Program-made: the position numbers and the translations under genes
The notes under the pieces: generated by a model
The model's database searches: none
What the model saw: only the letters and a program-made list of their open reading frames with translations
What the model was told of the DNA's origin: nothing
DNA from: Streptomyces coeruleorubidus
GTDB taxonomy: Bacteria > Actinomycetota > Actinomycetes > Streptomycetales > Streptomycetaceae
Direction of reading: 5' to 3'
Length of the DNA stretch: 64,000 nt
NCBI RefSeq assembly: GCF_008705135.1
Contig: NZ_CP023694.1
Location: forward strand, 8,717,001 to 8,781,000
Shown: piece by piece, positions 8,423 to 16,684 of the stretch
How positions within the stretch are numbered: position 1 is the first letter of the stretch
Layout of the letters: each line of letters opens with the position of its first letter

Positions 8423-9421
8423 TCATGAACCGGGTATCGCCCCGGCGGCCTGTGAACGGGCCGCCGGGGCGTTCGCGTTCCCGTGGAACGCCGTGCGATA
8501 CGCGTACGGCGTCGTGCCCACCACCTTCCGGAACCGCTCCCGGAACGCCGTCGGCGAGCCGAACCCCGCCTGCCGCGCGATCCGTTCCACGGAGTGGTCG
8601 GTGTTCTCCAGCAGGTACTGGGCGCGCCGCACCCGCGCCCGCAGCAGCCACTGCAACGGCGTGGTGCCGGTCTGCTCGCGGAAGCGGCGGCTGAAGGTCC
8701 GTTCGCTCATCCCCGCACGCTCCGCCAGCGTGCCCAGTGTCACCTCGTGCGCGAGGTTGTCCTCGATCCACTCCAGCAGCGGCTCCAGCGCCGACCCGCG
8801 GGGCACCGGCGGGTGCTCGTGCACGATGAACTGGGCCTGTCCGCCCTCCCGTTCCAGCGGCATGACCGACATCCGGGCGATGTTCGCCGCGACGGCCGAC
8901 CCCAGATCCCGCCGGATCATGTGCAGGCACAGATCCAGCGCGGCGGCCGCACCGGCCGAGGTGAGGATCTGCCCGTTGTCGACGTACAGCACGTCCGGCT
9001 CCACCTCGACCTGCGGGAAACGGCGGGCCAGGTCGCCCGCGGCCACCCAGTGCGTGGTGGCGCGCAGCCCGTCCAGCAGGCCCGCCTCCGCCAGCACGAA
9101 GGCGCCCACGCACACGGACGCGATCCGCGTGCCGGCCGCGGCCGCCTGCCGCAGGGCCGCCAGCACCGGCTCGGACGGCGGCGCGGCCTCGGGGGAGCAG
9201 CCCGGCACGATGATCGTGTCGGCCTCCGCCAGCGCCTCAAGACCCCGGTCGACGCGCAGCGTGAAACCGCCGTCCGCGCGCACCTCCGGCGTCTCGGCGC
9301 ACAACCGGACCCGGTAGGCCGGCCGCCCGTCCGGCATCCGGGTCCAGGCGAACGTCTGCTGGGGCGCCGCCATGTCGAACGGCACCACTCGATCGAGAAC
9401 CAGGATCGCCACGGAGTGCAT
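8423..9421 (-). CDS. GlxA/DJ-1-type AraC-family transcriptional regulator
   Basis: The 332-residue protein has an N-terminal DJ-1/PfpI-like amidotransferase fold (residues about 1-165, with IASVCVGAFVLAEAGLLDG placing a Cys at the nucleophile elbow and ATTHW after it) and a C-terminal AraC DNA-binding domain (about 210-315; LGTLAERAGMSERTFSRRFRE, then VERIARQAGFGSPTAFRERFRKVVGTTPYAYR). This is the standard arrangement of GlxA-like regulators, which bind DNA in the cytoplasm and are usually non-enzymatic. The ATG at 9421 (MHSVAILVLD) starts the DJ-1 strand directly; 26 extra residues upstream look unstructured. It is divergent from the DUF2269-like membrane gene across about 190 bp, so that gene is a candidate target. 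Confidence 0.9.
   Translation of the reverse strand: MHSVAILVLDRVVPFDMAAPQQTFAWTRMPDGRPAYRVRLCAETPEVRADGGFTLRVDRGLEALAEADTIIVPGCSPEAAPPSEPVLAALRQAAAAGTRIASVCVGAFVLAEAGLLDGLRATTHWVAAGDLARRFPQVEVEPDVLYVDNGQILTSAGAAAALDLCLHMIRRDLGSAVAANIARMSVMPLEREGGQAQFIVHEHPPVPRGSALEPLLEWIEDNLAHEVTLGTLAERAGMSERTFSRRFREQTGTTPLQWLLRARVRRAQYLLENTDHSVERIARQAGFGSPTAFRERFRKVVGTTPYAYRTAFHGNANAPAARSQAAGAIPGS
8438..8471. terminator. Strong hairpin between convergent genes, inside the 3' end of the AraC-type gene
   Basis: Two perfect 13-base arms (8438-8450 and 8459-8471) flank an 8-base loop. The hairpin lies 33 bp after the DUF5133 stop and within the last 17 codons of the convergent regulator gene. There is no T-tract, as is usual in Streptomyces. 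It may end transcription from both sides. Confidence 0.5.
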
Positions 9422-9609
9422 GACCGCCACCCTAGGGGCATTCCCGCCAGGCGCACGAACCGCCGATACACCGGCCCGCGAGGCAAGAGGGCAGGTCACA
9501 GGAGTTGGCGGGAACCCGTTGGAAGCTGGCGTTTCAGCCCATGGGCGATCACGCCCGGGCTCCCTAACGTGGGCCCGGCACCGTCGACCGCATCACGGAA
9601 AGAGCCCCG

Positions 9610-10083
9610 GTGACCAAGATCCTGCTGTCCCTGCACGTGCTGGCCGCCATCGTCGCCATCGGTCCCGTGACCGTCGCGGCCAGCATGTTCCCGCCCGCGG
9701 CGCGTCGCGCCGTCCCCGCGGGCGGCGCCGTCCCCGACCCGTCGGCGGTGAGCACGGTCGCGCTGCTGCACCGCATCTGCCGCGTCTACGCCGGTATCGG
9801 ACTGACCGTCCCGCTCTTCGGGTTCGCCACCGGCGCCGCGATGGGCGTCCTGGGCAGTGGATGGCTCGTCACGTCCATCGCACTGACCGCCGCTGCCGCC
9901 GGCATCCTGGTCGCCTTCGTCCTGCCCCGCCAAGAGGAACTTCTCGGCCAACTGAGGGGCGAGCAGGCCATCGAGCACCGCAACGCCGCTCAACTCGCCA
10001 TGTTCACCGGCATCTTCAACCTCCTGTGGGCCACGGTCACGGTCCTGATGATCGTCCGGCCGGGCTCCACGACAGGAGCCTGA
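9610..10083 (+). CDS. DUF2269-like integral membrane protein
   Basis: The 157-residue protein starts at GTG (VTKILLSLHVLAAIVAIGPVT). Four hydrophobic segments fall near residues 5-28, 55-80, 85-103 and 128-148, with the conserved first-helix LHVLAAIVAIGP typical of DUF2269 membrane proteins. Function is unknown. It is divergent from the GlxA-type regulator, and the shared 190-bp region makes it that protein's most likely target. Confidence 0.75.
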   Translation: MTKILLSLHVLAAIVAIGPVTVAASMFPPAARRAVPAGGAVPDPSAVSTVALLHRICRVYAGIGLTVPLFGFATGAAMGVLGSGWLVTSIALTAAAAGILVAFVLPRQEELLGQLRGEQAIEHRNAAQLAMFTGIFNLLWATVTVLMIVRPGSTTGA

Positions 10084-10223
10084 GCCCAGGCTGCCCGCAT
10101 GTCACGGATGTCCGGTCTGCGTCAAGTCCACCCGGGTAATTCACACTCCGGGACACCGCTCCGCCTACACTCGGCTCTCTCGCCCCCGCTACGGGGCCGA
10201 CGAGCAGAAAGGCGCGTTGACGG

Positions 10224-10427
10224 GTGTTCCAGGATTCCCCCATCTACGACCGACTCATCGCGGAGTGCGGCGATGTGCCCGCACAGGTTCGCCGCGAGGC
10301 CGAACGCGTGAGCAGGGAACTGGAGCTGGTCATGCGGCCCGCGCAGTCCCCCGGCTACGACCGCCCGCACTCCCCGGGCACGGGGTGGCAGCGTACGGCC
10401 ATGCTGCCCGGACCGCGGCAGCAGTGA
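10224..10427 (+). CDS. Small hypothetical protein
   Basis: The 67-residue protein starts at GTG (MFQDSPIYDRLIAECGDVP) with AAAGGCG upstream. The N-terminal half is predicted helical (VRREAERVSRELELVM) and the C-terminal half is Pro/Gly-rich and probably disordered. I recognise no domain. A shared terminator-like hairpin separates it from the converging graspetide genes. Coding pattern and start signal support a real gene. Confidence 0.6.
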   Translation: MFQDSPIYDRLIAECGDVPAQVRREAERVSRELELVMRPAQSPGYDRPHSPGTGWQRTAMLPGPRQQ

Positions 10428-10456
10428 ACCGGGACCGGTGGACGGCCGGTCCCGGT
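10428..10456. terminator. Bidirectional terminator hairpin between convergent genes
   Basis: Perfect 11-base arms (10428-10438 and 10446-10456) with a 7-base loop start one base after the stop of the small plus-strand gene and end two bases before the stop of the converging ATP-grasp gene. Confidence 0.65.
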
Positions 10457-10458
10457 AC

Positions 10459-11442
10459 TCAACAGGCCCTCGAGTTCGCGCCGTTGACAGGCGACGGCGC
10501 CTCGGGAACGGGGCGCGCCAGCCACTCGGCGATGGTGCGGGCGATCGGCTGGCCCGTCTCCACCTCGACGAACCCGAACTGCCCCGACTGATTGCACTCC
10601 AGGAACCACCAGGTCCCGTCGGCGTCCTCCACGAAGTCGAAGGCCCCGTACGCCAGTTCGGCCTCCCGGAGATAGGCCCGGACGCCCGGCGCGATGCACG
10701 ACGGCACGTCGGTGGGTCGCCAGGGCGCGCCGGGCGCGGCGAACCGCACGTCGACCTCGTCGGGATCCGCGTCCGCGGCGGTCGCCTTGCGGGCCGCCAG
10801 CATTCGATCCCCCACCACGGTGAGACGGATGTCGGCCCGCTTGGAGATCCGGCGCTGAAGCAGCGTCGGCCCGAACGCGACCGCGGAGAAGTCCGTGTCC
10901 GGTGGGACCCGGCTGGTCGGCACGGCCCGGGGCGGGTCCTGCGGATGCGCGCCCGACACCGGCTTGACCACCAGGTCCGGGTAGCGCTCCGAGAACTCGC
11001 GGGCGGCGAGCGGGAAGGTCGTGATCAGCGTCGCCGGCACGGGCAGGCCGCACCGCTGGGCGAGCCGTAGCTGCCAGGGCTTGTGCCGGGCCCGGCGGGC
11101 CGCGTCGGGGTGGTTCATCCAGCGCGCGTCCGAGCCCCGCAGCATGCCGTAGAGCGCCTGGGCGGCCTCCTCGGTCAGCCATGCGGACGGCTGGGCCGCC
11201 CGGCCGGCCGGGGTGCCCGGCCTGCGTACCCACACCGACCGCAGTCCCCCGATGCTCACCAGCCGCCCCCCGGCGGACAGATGACCGCGGAAACGGCCGT
11301 GGACGTACTCCCCGGACAGCGCGACACCGCCGGTCAGATCCGCGGGGTCGACGCGGACCACCGGAACCCCCGCCGCGTTCAGGTGCACGACCACCATGTC
11401 CGCGGTCACATCCTCCTCGCAGGTGAGGATCAGTACCGTCAT
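10459..11442 (-). CDS. tgmB: ATP-grasp graspetide (omega-ester peptide) ligase, TgmB-like
   Basis: The 327-residue protein belongs to the ATP-grasp family that cross-links side chains of a ribosomal precursor by ATP-dependent ester or amide bonds. N-terminal residues about 1-110 form the pre-ATP-grasp domain (MTVLILTCEEDVTADMVV, SVWVRRP). The ATP-grasp core follows, with DLVVKPVSG, LLQRRISKRADIRLTVVGD and the Mg/ATP-binding WWFLECNQSGQFGFVE near residues 282-297. It lies 16 bp downstream of the 63-residue precursor gene, the standard tgmA-tgmB order. A TgmC-type methyltransferase, which often follows in these clusters, is not next to it. Family assignment is firm; bond type and number cannot be read from sequence. 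Confidence 0.9.
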   Translation of the reverse strand: MTVLILTCEEDVTADMVVVHLNAAGVPVVRVDPADLTGGVALSGEYVHGRFRGHLSAGGRLVSIGGLRSVWVRRPGTPAGRAAQPSAWLTEEAAQALYGMLRGSDARWMNHPDAARRARHKPWQLRLAQRCGLPVPATLITTFPLAAREFSERYPDLVVKPVSGAHPQDPPRAVPTSRVPPDTDFSAVAFGPTLLQRRISKRADIRLTVVGDRMLAARKATAADADPDEVDVRFAAPGAPWRPTDVPSCIAPGVRAYLREAELAYGAFDFVEDADGTWWFLECNQSGQFGFVEVETGQPIARTIAEWLARPVPEAPSPVNGANSRAC

Positions 11443-11458
11443 CGTCGGCGGCCCGCGG

Positions 11459-11650
11459 TCAGTCGTCGAAGTGCGTCTTGGAGCCGGCGGTGGACGTCGT
11501 GGTGCCGACCTCTCTCAACAGGGCGAAGTCGGAGGCGGCCACCCGGCCGTCGTGGAGCACGTTCAGCTGCTGTCCGGCGTCGTACACGTACGGAACGACA
11601 GCTTCCAACTCCACTGCCGGGCGCGCGTAGTTGAGCGCGAACGGTTGCAT
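11459..11650 (-). CDS. tgmA: Graspetide precursor peptide, TgmA-like (putative ATP-grasp-modified RiPP)
   Basis: The 63-residue peptide starts at ATG 11650 with GGGAGAG upstream. The leader carries the PFALNYARP motif near the N-terminus, the recognition-type PF.L.Y..R signature of tgm precursors. The C-terminal core TTTSTAGSKTHFDD is rich in Thr/Ser donors with Lys and terminal Asp residues, as expected for hydroxyl- or amine-to-carboxylate macrocyclisation. Immediately downstream is the cognate ATP-grasp ligase. The product's activity is unknown. Confidence 0.88.
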   Translation of the reverse strand: MQPFALNYARPAVELEAVVPYVYDAGQQLNVLHDGRVAASDFALLREVGTTTSTAGSKTHFDD

Positions 11651-11739
11651 CGTCTCTCCCTCGTCGGTGTTGCGCCGATCAAGCCGGATCCAGGGGCACG
11701 GCCACCCGGTCCGCCGACTCTTTTCGGCTCCCAGAGACT

Positions 11740-11768
11740 TATACGAATCGAACGGGTGGTTGGTTTCC
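11740..11768 (-). promoter_or_regulatory. Candidate ECF-sigma-type promoter of the graspetide operon
   Basis: On the minus strand GGAAAC (plus 11763-11768) is followed after 17 bases by CGTATA (plus 11740-11745). This resembles GGAAC/CGT promoters of extracytoplasmic-function sigma factors. It would leave a leader of about 80 nt before the precursor ATG. The match is by eye and short. Confidence 0.3.
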
Positions 11769-11781
11769 TTACTTTCCGTAG

Positions 11782-12093
11782 TCATCGGGCCGGTTGGCGG
11801 TCCGGTCGGCGTGTCGTACTGCGCTCCCGCTCGCCGAGGGAGCCGCGGACGGTGCGCAGAGCGAGCAGCAGGACGCCGATGTCGTCCAGGTACACCGGAT
11901 CGGGCAGCACGTCGGCAGGCAGCACGAAATAGAGAACCGCGCCCCAGAACACCCAGCGTGGGCCCGTGGGCAGTCCCGCGCGCCGCAGTTCGCGCCGGGT
12001 TCTGACCAGCCGCACGAGGACGCCCACGGCGAAAACGAGGACGACGGCCGCGAGAACCGCGGCCAGGATGATCACCGTTGTGGTCGTATCCAC
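11782..12093 (-). CDS. DUF1232 (YkvA-like) membrane protein
   Basis: The 103-residue protein starts at GTG 12093, just after GGAGGAGGG. Residues about 5-27 form one membrane helix (VIILAAVLAAVVLVFAVGVL). A short DUF1232 domain follows, with the conserved DVLPDPVYLDDIGVLLLALR motif. The basic linker RTRRELRRAG lies on the cytoplasmic side. Function is unknown. It is on the same strand as the graspetide genes but separated by about 130 bp containing their probable promoter. Confidence 0.8.
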   Translation of the reverse strand: MDTTTTVIILAAVLAAVVLVFAVGVLVRLVRTRRELRRAGLPTGPRWVFWGAVLYFVLPADVLPDPVYLDDIGVLLLALRTVRGSLGERERSTTRRPDRQPAR

Positions 12094-12352
12094 GGGCTGC
12101 CCTCCTCCTGGCGTGCCGCGACACGGGGTGTCCCTTCCTGGATTCCCGTTTCCGGCGGCTGTATTGCGGCCCGGGCCCGACATGTCGCCGTGTCGGCGGA
12201 TTTTCCGTGCTGCCGTGGGTGCGGGTGGTCATCCCGGTGGCTCACCCGAGTGGCACGGCGTGACGGGGGCGCCTAGTAATGGTCAGCGTAACGTCGCTCG
12301 TCACACGACGGGGGGCGCAGGAGCGGCCGCACTCTTCCGCATGGAGGCGAGT

Positions 12353-14524
12353 ATGACCACCTGCTCTTCATCACCCCGCTCGAACGGACCTGCCATACCC
12401 GACGAGCCGAACGGGTCCGCCCAGCCGTCCGCCGAGACAACCGTTGCCACCGGCACGTACCAGGTGGAGCAGACGAGCGCGCAGCCCGCCGCCGGTTCGC
12501 ACGATACGTACGGTTCTTCCGACCGGCCGGGCATGGAGCCCGGCGCCCTCGGCTCTCATCCGGGTGCGGGTGCGGGTGCGGGTGCGGGTGCGGATGCGGA
12601 TGCGGGTGCGGGCGCCCGGCCCGCCGCCCCGGGCCCGGACCGGACGAGCCAGGCCGCCGCACGGCCCGCCGCCCCGCTCCCGGACGAGGCGGGCATGAGT
12701 TCCGCCCGGTCCGCCGCGACCGGCTCGGACCACTTGGACCAGGCGGATGCGTGGGCCGCTATTCCTGGCTCGGGCCAGTCGTACGAGGAGCGTGCGCGGG
12801 CGGCCCCTTCTGGCTTCGGCCAGGCGGGTGAGGCGCGTGTGCGAGCCGCCGCCCCCGGCTTCGGCCAGCCGGGCGAGGCGCGTGCCCGGGCGGCCGCACC
12901 TGGCCTGGACCAGGCGGACCAGGCGTCCGCAGGGCCCGCCGCCCCCGACTCGCGCGCGGTGTCCGAGCCGCCTTCCACCCCCGCGCCGGGCGACGCGGCA
13001 ACGCACTCCGCTCCCTCCGGCTCGGACCCGGCTGCCGAGCGGTCCGCCGCTCCCGGCTCGGACCCGGCTGCCGAGCGGTCCGCCGCTCCCGGCTCGGACC
13101 CGGCTGCCCGGTCCGCCGCGCCCGGCCAGGACTGGATGCACCCGGCGGAGGCGCGCCCCGCCCCGCCCGCACAGGAATGGCTGGATCCGGCTGAAGCACG
13201 GCCTGGCGCCCCCGCCACGGACCCTGCGGATCAGGCGCCGGCCGAGGCCGTGCGGCCCGCCGCGTCCGGCCCGGACGAGGTCGCGCAGTCTGCCGGGCCC
13301 GATCCTGGCGCCCTCGCCCAGCCCACCGCGCCCGATCCTGGCGCCCTCGCCCGGCCCACCGCGCCCGACCCTGGCGACCCCGCTCGGCCCGCCGAGCCCG
13401 GCCAGGACGAGACGGACCAGCCGCCGGCAGCGCGGCCGTTCGTCATCCGGTCCCTCGACGACAACCCGGTGGAGCTCCGGCCCGGCACCGGGCCGATCGC
13501 CGGCCCGCCGTACGGCGACGCGGTGAGCGACCTCGTACACGCCGCGGTGGCCGACCGGCCGCTTGAGGAGGTCGTCGACCTCATCACCTCGCTGGAGGAG
13601 TCGCCCGACCACACGCGGGCCAAGGTCGACGCGCTGCGCACCGCCGGGGTGTGCCGGCCCGTGGAGGACGTCTCCCGGCTGATCGCCATGCTGACGAAGC
13701 CGCCGCGCGACGCCGACTGCGCGGACGAGGCCATCCGGGCCGCCGCCGCGCACCGCCCGGTGGAGGAGGTGACCCGGCTGGTGACCCTCCTGCACAAGGA
13801 GCCGCAGATGCCCCACGTCCGTGAGGAGGCCCTACGGGCAGCCGCCACCGGCCGGTCCGTCGGGGAGCTCGTCGAACTGATCGACCGTTTGGGCCTTGAG
13901 CGTCTGGACCGCAACGGCCGCCTGCCGGAGGGCATTTCGCGTCCTGATGACGAGACCGGGGGAGCCGAGAAGTCCGGCCGGCCGGGTAGGCGCCGTGCGG
14001 CACGCCCGGCTGCCGCCCGTGAGGCCCACCGGACGCTCGACGACCCGCCCGCCGGCCGCGCCCGTGCGACGGACCGGCTCGCCACGACGGACCGGCTCGC
14101 CAGGTCGGTGTCGTGGTCGGGCTGGCTCGCGGCCCTGGCGCTGGTCCTGTGCGCGGTGGCCCACTTCCCGCTGCAACGCGGCGGAGCGTCCCTGCACCTG
14201 CACGCGTTGGGCCTCGGCCTGTCGGTGCTGTGCACGGTTCTGGCCCTGCTGCTGGCGCTGCGCCCCGTCGCGGTGGTGCTGGGCGGGGCGGTGGTGGTGC
14301 CCACGGTGCTGGCCGCGGCCCAGGCATACGGGAACTCCTCCTCGTCGGCGTCCCTGCCCCGGGCGGTGGACCTCGCGCTCGCCCCGCCGTGGCTCGCCGC
14401 CGCGGCCGCCGTGTGCGCGGCACTGCTGGCGCTCGTCGCCCTGGTCTTCCGTATGGTGGCGCCTCTCGCGCGCAGACAGTGGGCGTCCGCGCCGGCGCCC
14501 GAGGCACGCCGGATGGCGGAGTGA
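12353..14524 (+). CDS. Repeat-rich membrane protein with disordered Ala/Pro N-terminus
   Basis: The 723-residue protein starts at ATG 12353, six bases after GGAGG. Residues about 1-365 are low complexity (Ala, Pro, Gly, Asp) and include three kinds of DNA-level tandem repeat. Residues about 366-535 hold several related helical units of about 38 residues (RPLEEVVDLITSLE, RPVEDVSRLIAML, RPVEEVTRLVTLL, RSVGELVELIDRL). A charged Arg/Ala linker leads to four C-terminal transmembrane helices (about 590-700). The layout suggests an integral membrane protein with a long cytoplasmic disordered and alpha-repeat arm, possibly a scaffold. I do not recognise a named family. The helical repeats suggest protein binding, which is inference. 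Confidence 0.8.
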   Translation: MTTCSSSPRSNGPAIPDEPNGSAQPSAETTVATGTYQVEQTSAQPAAGSHDTYGSSDRPGMEPGALGSHPGAGAGAGAGADADAGAGARPAAPGPDRTSQAAARPAAPLPDEAGMSSARSAATGSDHLDQADAWAAIPGSGQSYEERARAAPSGFGQAGEARVRAAAPGFGQPGEARARAAAPGLDQADQASAGPAAPDSRAVSEPPSTPAPGDAATHSAPSGSDPAAERSAAPGSDPAAERSAAPGSDPAARSAAPGQDWMHPAEARPAPPAQEWLDPAEARPGAPATDPADQAPAEAVRPAASGPDEVAQSAGPDPGALAQPTAPDPGALARPTAPDPGDPARPAEPGQDETDQPPAARPFVIRSLDDNPVELRPGTGPIAGPPYGDAVSDLVHAAVADRPLEEVVDLITSLEESPDHTRAKVDALRTAGVCRPVEDVSRLIAMLTKPPRDADCADEAIRAAAAHRPVEEVTRLVTLLHKEPQMPHVREEALRAAATGRSVGELVELIDRLGLERLDRNGRLPEGISRPDDETGGAEKSGRPGRRRAARPAAAREAHRTLDDPPAGRARATDRLATTDRLARSVSWSGWLAALALVLCAVAHFPLQRGGASLHLHALGLGLSVLCTVLALLLALRPVAVVLGGAVVVPTVLAAAQAYGNSSSSASLPRAVDLALAPPWLAAAAAVCAALLALVALVFRMVAPLARRQWASAPAPEARRMAE
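12562..12612 (+). repeat. Hexanucleotide tandem repeat (GGTGCG-type) in coding sequence
   Basis: About eight copies of a six-base unit, two with a T/A variant, encode alternating Gly-Ala and Asp-Ala. The unit is a multiple of three, so copy-number change keeps the frame. Confidence 0.9.
13019..13123 (+). repeat. 36-bp tandem repeat, nearly three copies, in coding sequence
   Basis: Two identical 36-bp units (13019-13054 and 13055-13090) are followed by a third copy with a 3-bp deletion. Each unit encodes a 12-residue GSDPAAERSAAP element. Confidence 0.92.
13298..13396 (+). repeat. 33-bp tandem repeat, three copies, in coding sequence
   Basis: Three 33-bp units begin at 13298, 13331 and 13364; the first two are nearly identical and the third has diverged. 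Each encodes an 11-residue PDPGALA.PTA element. Confidence 0.88.
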
Positions 14525-14527
14525 CGC

Positions 14528-16684
14528 CTACACGCCCCGCACCGGACCGGATCCGCCCGTAGCGGGACCGGTCCGGGCGTCGTGCGCCGCACGGTGGTCG
14601 AGCAGCCCGGCCAGCACCCGGTCCGGCGTCAGTGGGAGTTCACGGAAGCGGACGCCGGTGGCGTGGTGGACCGCGTTGCCGATCGCCGCGGCCGTCCCGA
14701 CGATGCCGATCTCACCGATCCCCTTGCTGCCCATGGGGTTGAGACGGGGATCGTCCTCGTCCAGCCAGTGCGCCTCGATCCCGCCGACGTCGGCGTGCAC
14801 CGGCACGTGGTACGACGCCAGGTCCGACTCCGTGAAGTCACCGAACGCGGCGTCCATCGTGCTGCCCTCGGTCAGCGCCATGCCCAGGCCCATCGTCATG
14901 CCGCCGACGAACTGGGAGCGTGCGGTACGGGCGTTGAGGATGCGCCCGGCGGCGTACACCCCGAGCAGCCGCCCGACCCGGACCTCGCCGGTGACCGTGT
15001 CCACGGCGACCTCGGCGAAGTGCGCCCCGAAGGCGTGCCGCGCCCAGTCGCTCTCGGCGTCCGCCGAGCCCGTCGTATCCGCGCGGGCGTCGAGACCCTC
15101 TTCGGGCAGCGGCCCCCGGTGCTCGGCCAGCCGCCGCGCCAGGCGGGCACCGGCCTCATGGACCGCCCAGCCCCAGGAGGCGGTGCCGGACGAGCCGCCG
15201 GCCAGCGGCGCCGGCGGGAGTTCGGTGCTGCCGACCTCGATCCGCACCCGCTCCAGCGGCACGCCGAGGGCGTCGGCGCCGACCTGCGCGAGCACTGTCC
15301 GGGCCCCCGTACCGATGTCCGTGGCGTTGATCCGCACCAGGAACGTGCCGTCGGGCAGTGCGCGGGCCGACGCCGTGGCGGGCGACACCATGACGGGATA
15401 CGTCGCCGCGGCCACGCCCGTGCCCAGCAGCAGGGGCCCTTCCCTGTGGGAGCCCGGCCGGGGATCGCGCCCGGCCCAGCCGAAGCGGCGGGCGCCCTCG
15501 CGCAGACACTCCACCAGGTGCCTGCTGCTGAACGGCTTGCCGCTGTCGGGTTCGACGTCCGGTTCGTTGCGGACGCGCAGTTCGACCGGGTCCATGCCCA
15601 GTTCGTCGGCGAGTTCGTCCATGGCGGACTCCAGCGCGTACATGCCCGGCGCCTCGCCCGGCGCCCGCATCCACGACGGCGAGGGCACGTCCAGCGCCGC
15701 GACCCGGTGCTCCGTACGGCTGTGGGGCGACGCGTACATCACCCGCGCCGGGACCGCCGCCTGCTCCACGAACTCCTTGATCCGGGAAGTGTGCGTCGTG
15801 ACCTCGTGCACGAGGGAGGTGAGGCGTCCGTCGGCGTCGGCACCGAGCCGCAGCCGGTGCAGGGTGGGCGCGCGATGCCCGACGACGGCGGGCAAATACC
15901 GGCGGGGCAGTGCCACCGTGACCGCCCGACCGGTCTGCCGCGCCGCCATCGCGGCGAGCACCACGTCCGGCCGCGGCGTGCCCTTGGAACCGAAGCCGCC
16001 GCCCACGTGCTCGGCGGTGACGACGATCCGCTCCTCGGGAATGCCGAACAGCCCGGCGAGCACGCTCCGCACGGCACCGGCGCCCTGGCTGGAGGTGTGC
16101 ACGGTGAGCCGGCCGTCGTCCCAGCGGGCGGTGCTGGCGTGCGGCTCCATGGGATGGTTGTGCAACGGCGGCACGCGGTAGGCGACATCGACCCGGGCGG
16201 CCGAGGAACCGAAGGCCCCGTCGGGGTCGCCCCGTTCGCGGACGGCCGGATATTCGGCGTTGGCGTCGTCGGGGACGTACACACCCGGGTGGGATGCCGT
16301 GAGGGTCACATCGTGTTCCTCGGCGGCGTAGTCGACACGGACCGCGGCGGCACCGGCCCGCGCCGCCTCCAGGGTCTCGGCCACCACCAGGGCCACGAAC
16401 CAGCCGCGGTGCGGGACCCGGGGGTTCTGGAGCACGGCGAGCGTGGGATCGTCCGGCTCGGCGAGCCGCGGCGCGTTGTCGTGGGTGAGGACGGTGAGCA
16501 CACCGGGGACGGCCAGGGCGGCCGCCGTGTCGACGCCGGTCACCCGGCCCCGGGCGACAGCCGCCGGCACCGGCCAGGCCTGGGCCCGGCCGGCGTAGTG
16601 GTACTCGGCGGCGTAGCGGGCGGCGCCGCTGACCTTCTCCCGTCCCTCCCGGCGCTCGGCGGGGGCTCCCACGCTGCCGGTCAT
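14528..16684 (-). CDS. Molybdopterin-binding subunit of a xanthine dehydrogenase/aldehyde oxidoreductase (PaoC-like)
   Basis: The 718-residue protein is the large catalytic subunit that holds molybdenum-pterin cytosine dinucleotide. Recognisable elements are the GREKVSGAARYAAEY start, EHVGGGFGSKG, APGEAPGMYALESAMDELA, the cofactor-binding GGSSGTASWGWAV, and the C-terminal MGSKGIGEIGIVG with the catalytic Glu. Length agrees with PaoC/YagR-type subunits (about 730). Its ATG overlaps the stop of the FAD subunit gene (ATGA), completing a 2Fe-2S, FAD, Mo operon in the usual order. The substrate, probably an aldehyde or N-heterocycle, cannot be fixed from sequence. No Mo-cofactor chaperone of the XdhC type is adjacent. 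Confidence 0.92.
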   Translation of the reverse strand: MTGSVGAPAERREGREKVSGAARYAAEYHYAGRAQAWPVPAAVARGRVTGVDTAAALAVPGVLTVLTHDNAPRLAEPDDPTLAVLQNPRVPHRGWFVALVVAETLEAARAGAAAVRVDYAAEEHDVTLTASHPGVYVPDDANAEYPAVRERGDPDGAFGSSAARVDVAYRVPPLHNHPMEPHASTARWDDGRLTVHTSSQGAGAVRSVLAGLFGIPEERIVVTAEHVGGGFGSKGTPRPDVVLAAMAARQTGRAVTVALPRRYLPAVVGHRAPTLHRLRLGADADGRLTSLVHEVTTHTSRIKEFVEQAAVPARVMYASPHSRTEHRVAALDVPSPSWMRAPGEAPGMYALESAMDELADELGMDPVELRVRNEPDVEPDSGKPFSSRHLVECLREGARRFGWAGRDPRPGSHREGPLLLGTGVAAATYPVMVSPATASARALPDGTFLVRINATDIGTGARTVLAQVGADALGVPLERVRIEVGSTELPPAPLAGGSSGTASWGWAVHEAGARLARRLAEHRGPLPEEGLDARADTTGSADAESDWARHAFGAHFAEVAVDTVTGEVRVGRLLGVYAAGRILNARTARSQFVGGMTMGLGMALTEGSTMDAAFGDFTESDLASYHVPVHADVGGIEAHWLDEDDPRLNPMGSKGIGEIGIVGTAAAIGNAVHHATGVRFRELPLTPDRVLAGLLDHRAAHDARTGPATGGSGPVRGV

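Noticed and set aside
12562..13396. CRISPR-like array
   Set aside because: The repeats are directly tandem without spacers, in frame, and inside a coding sequence.
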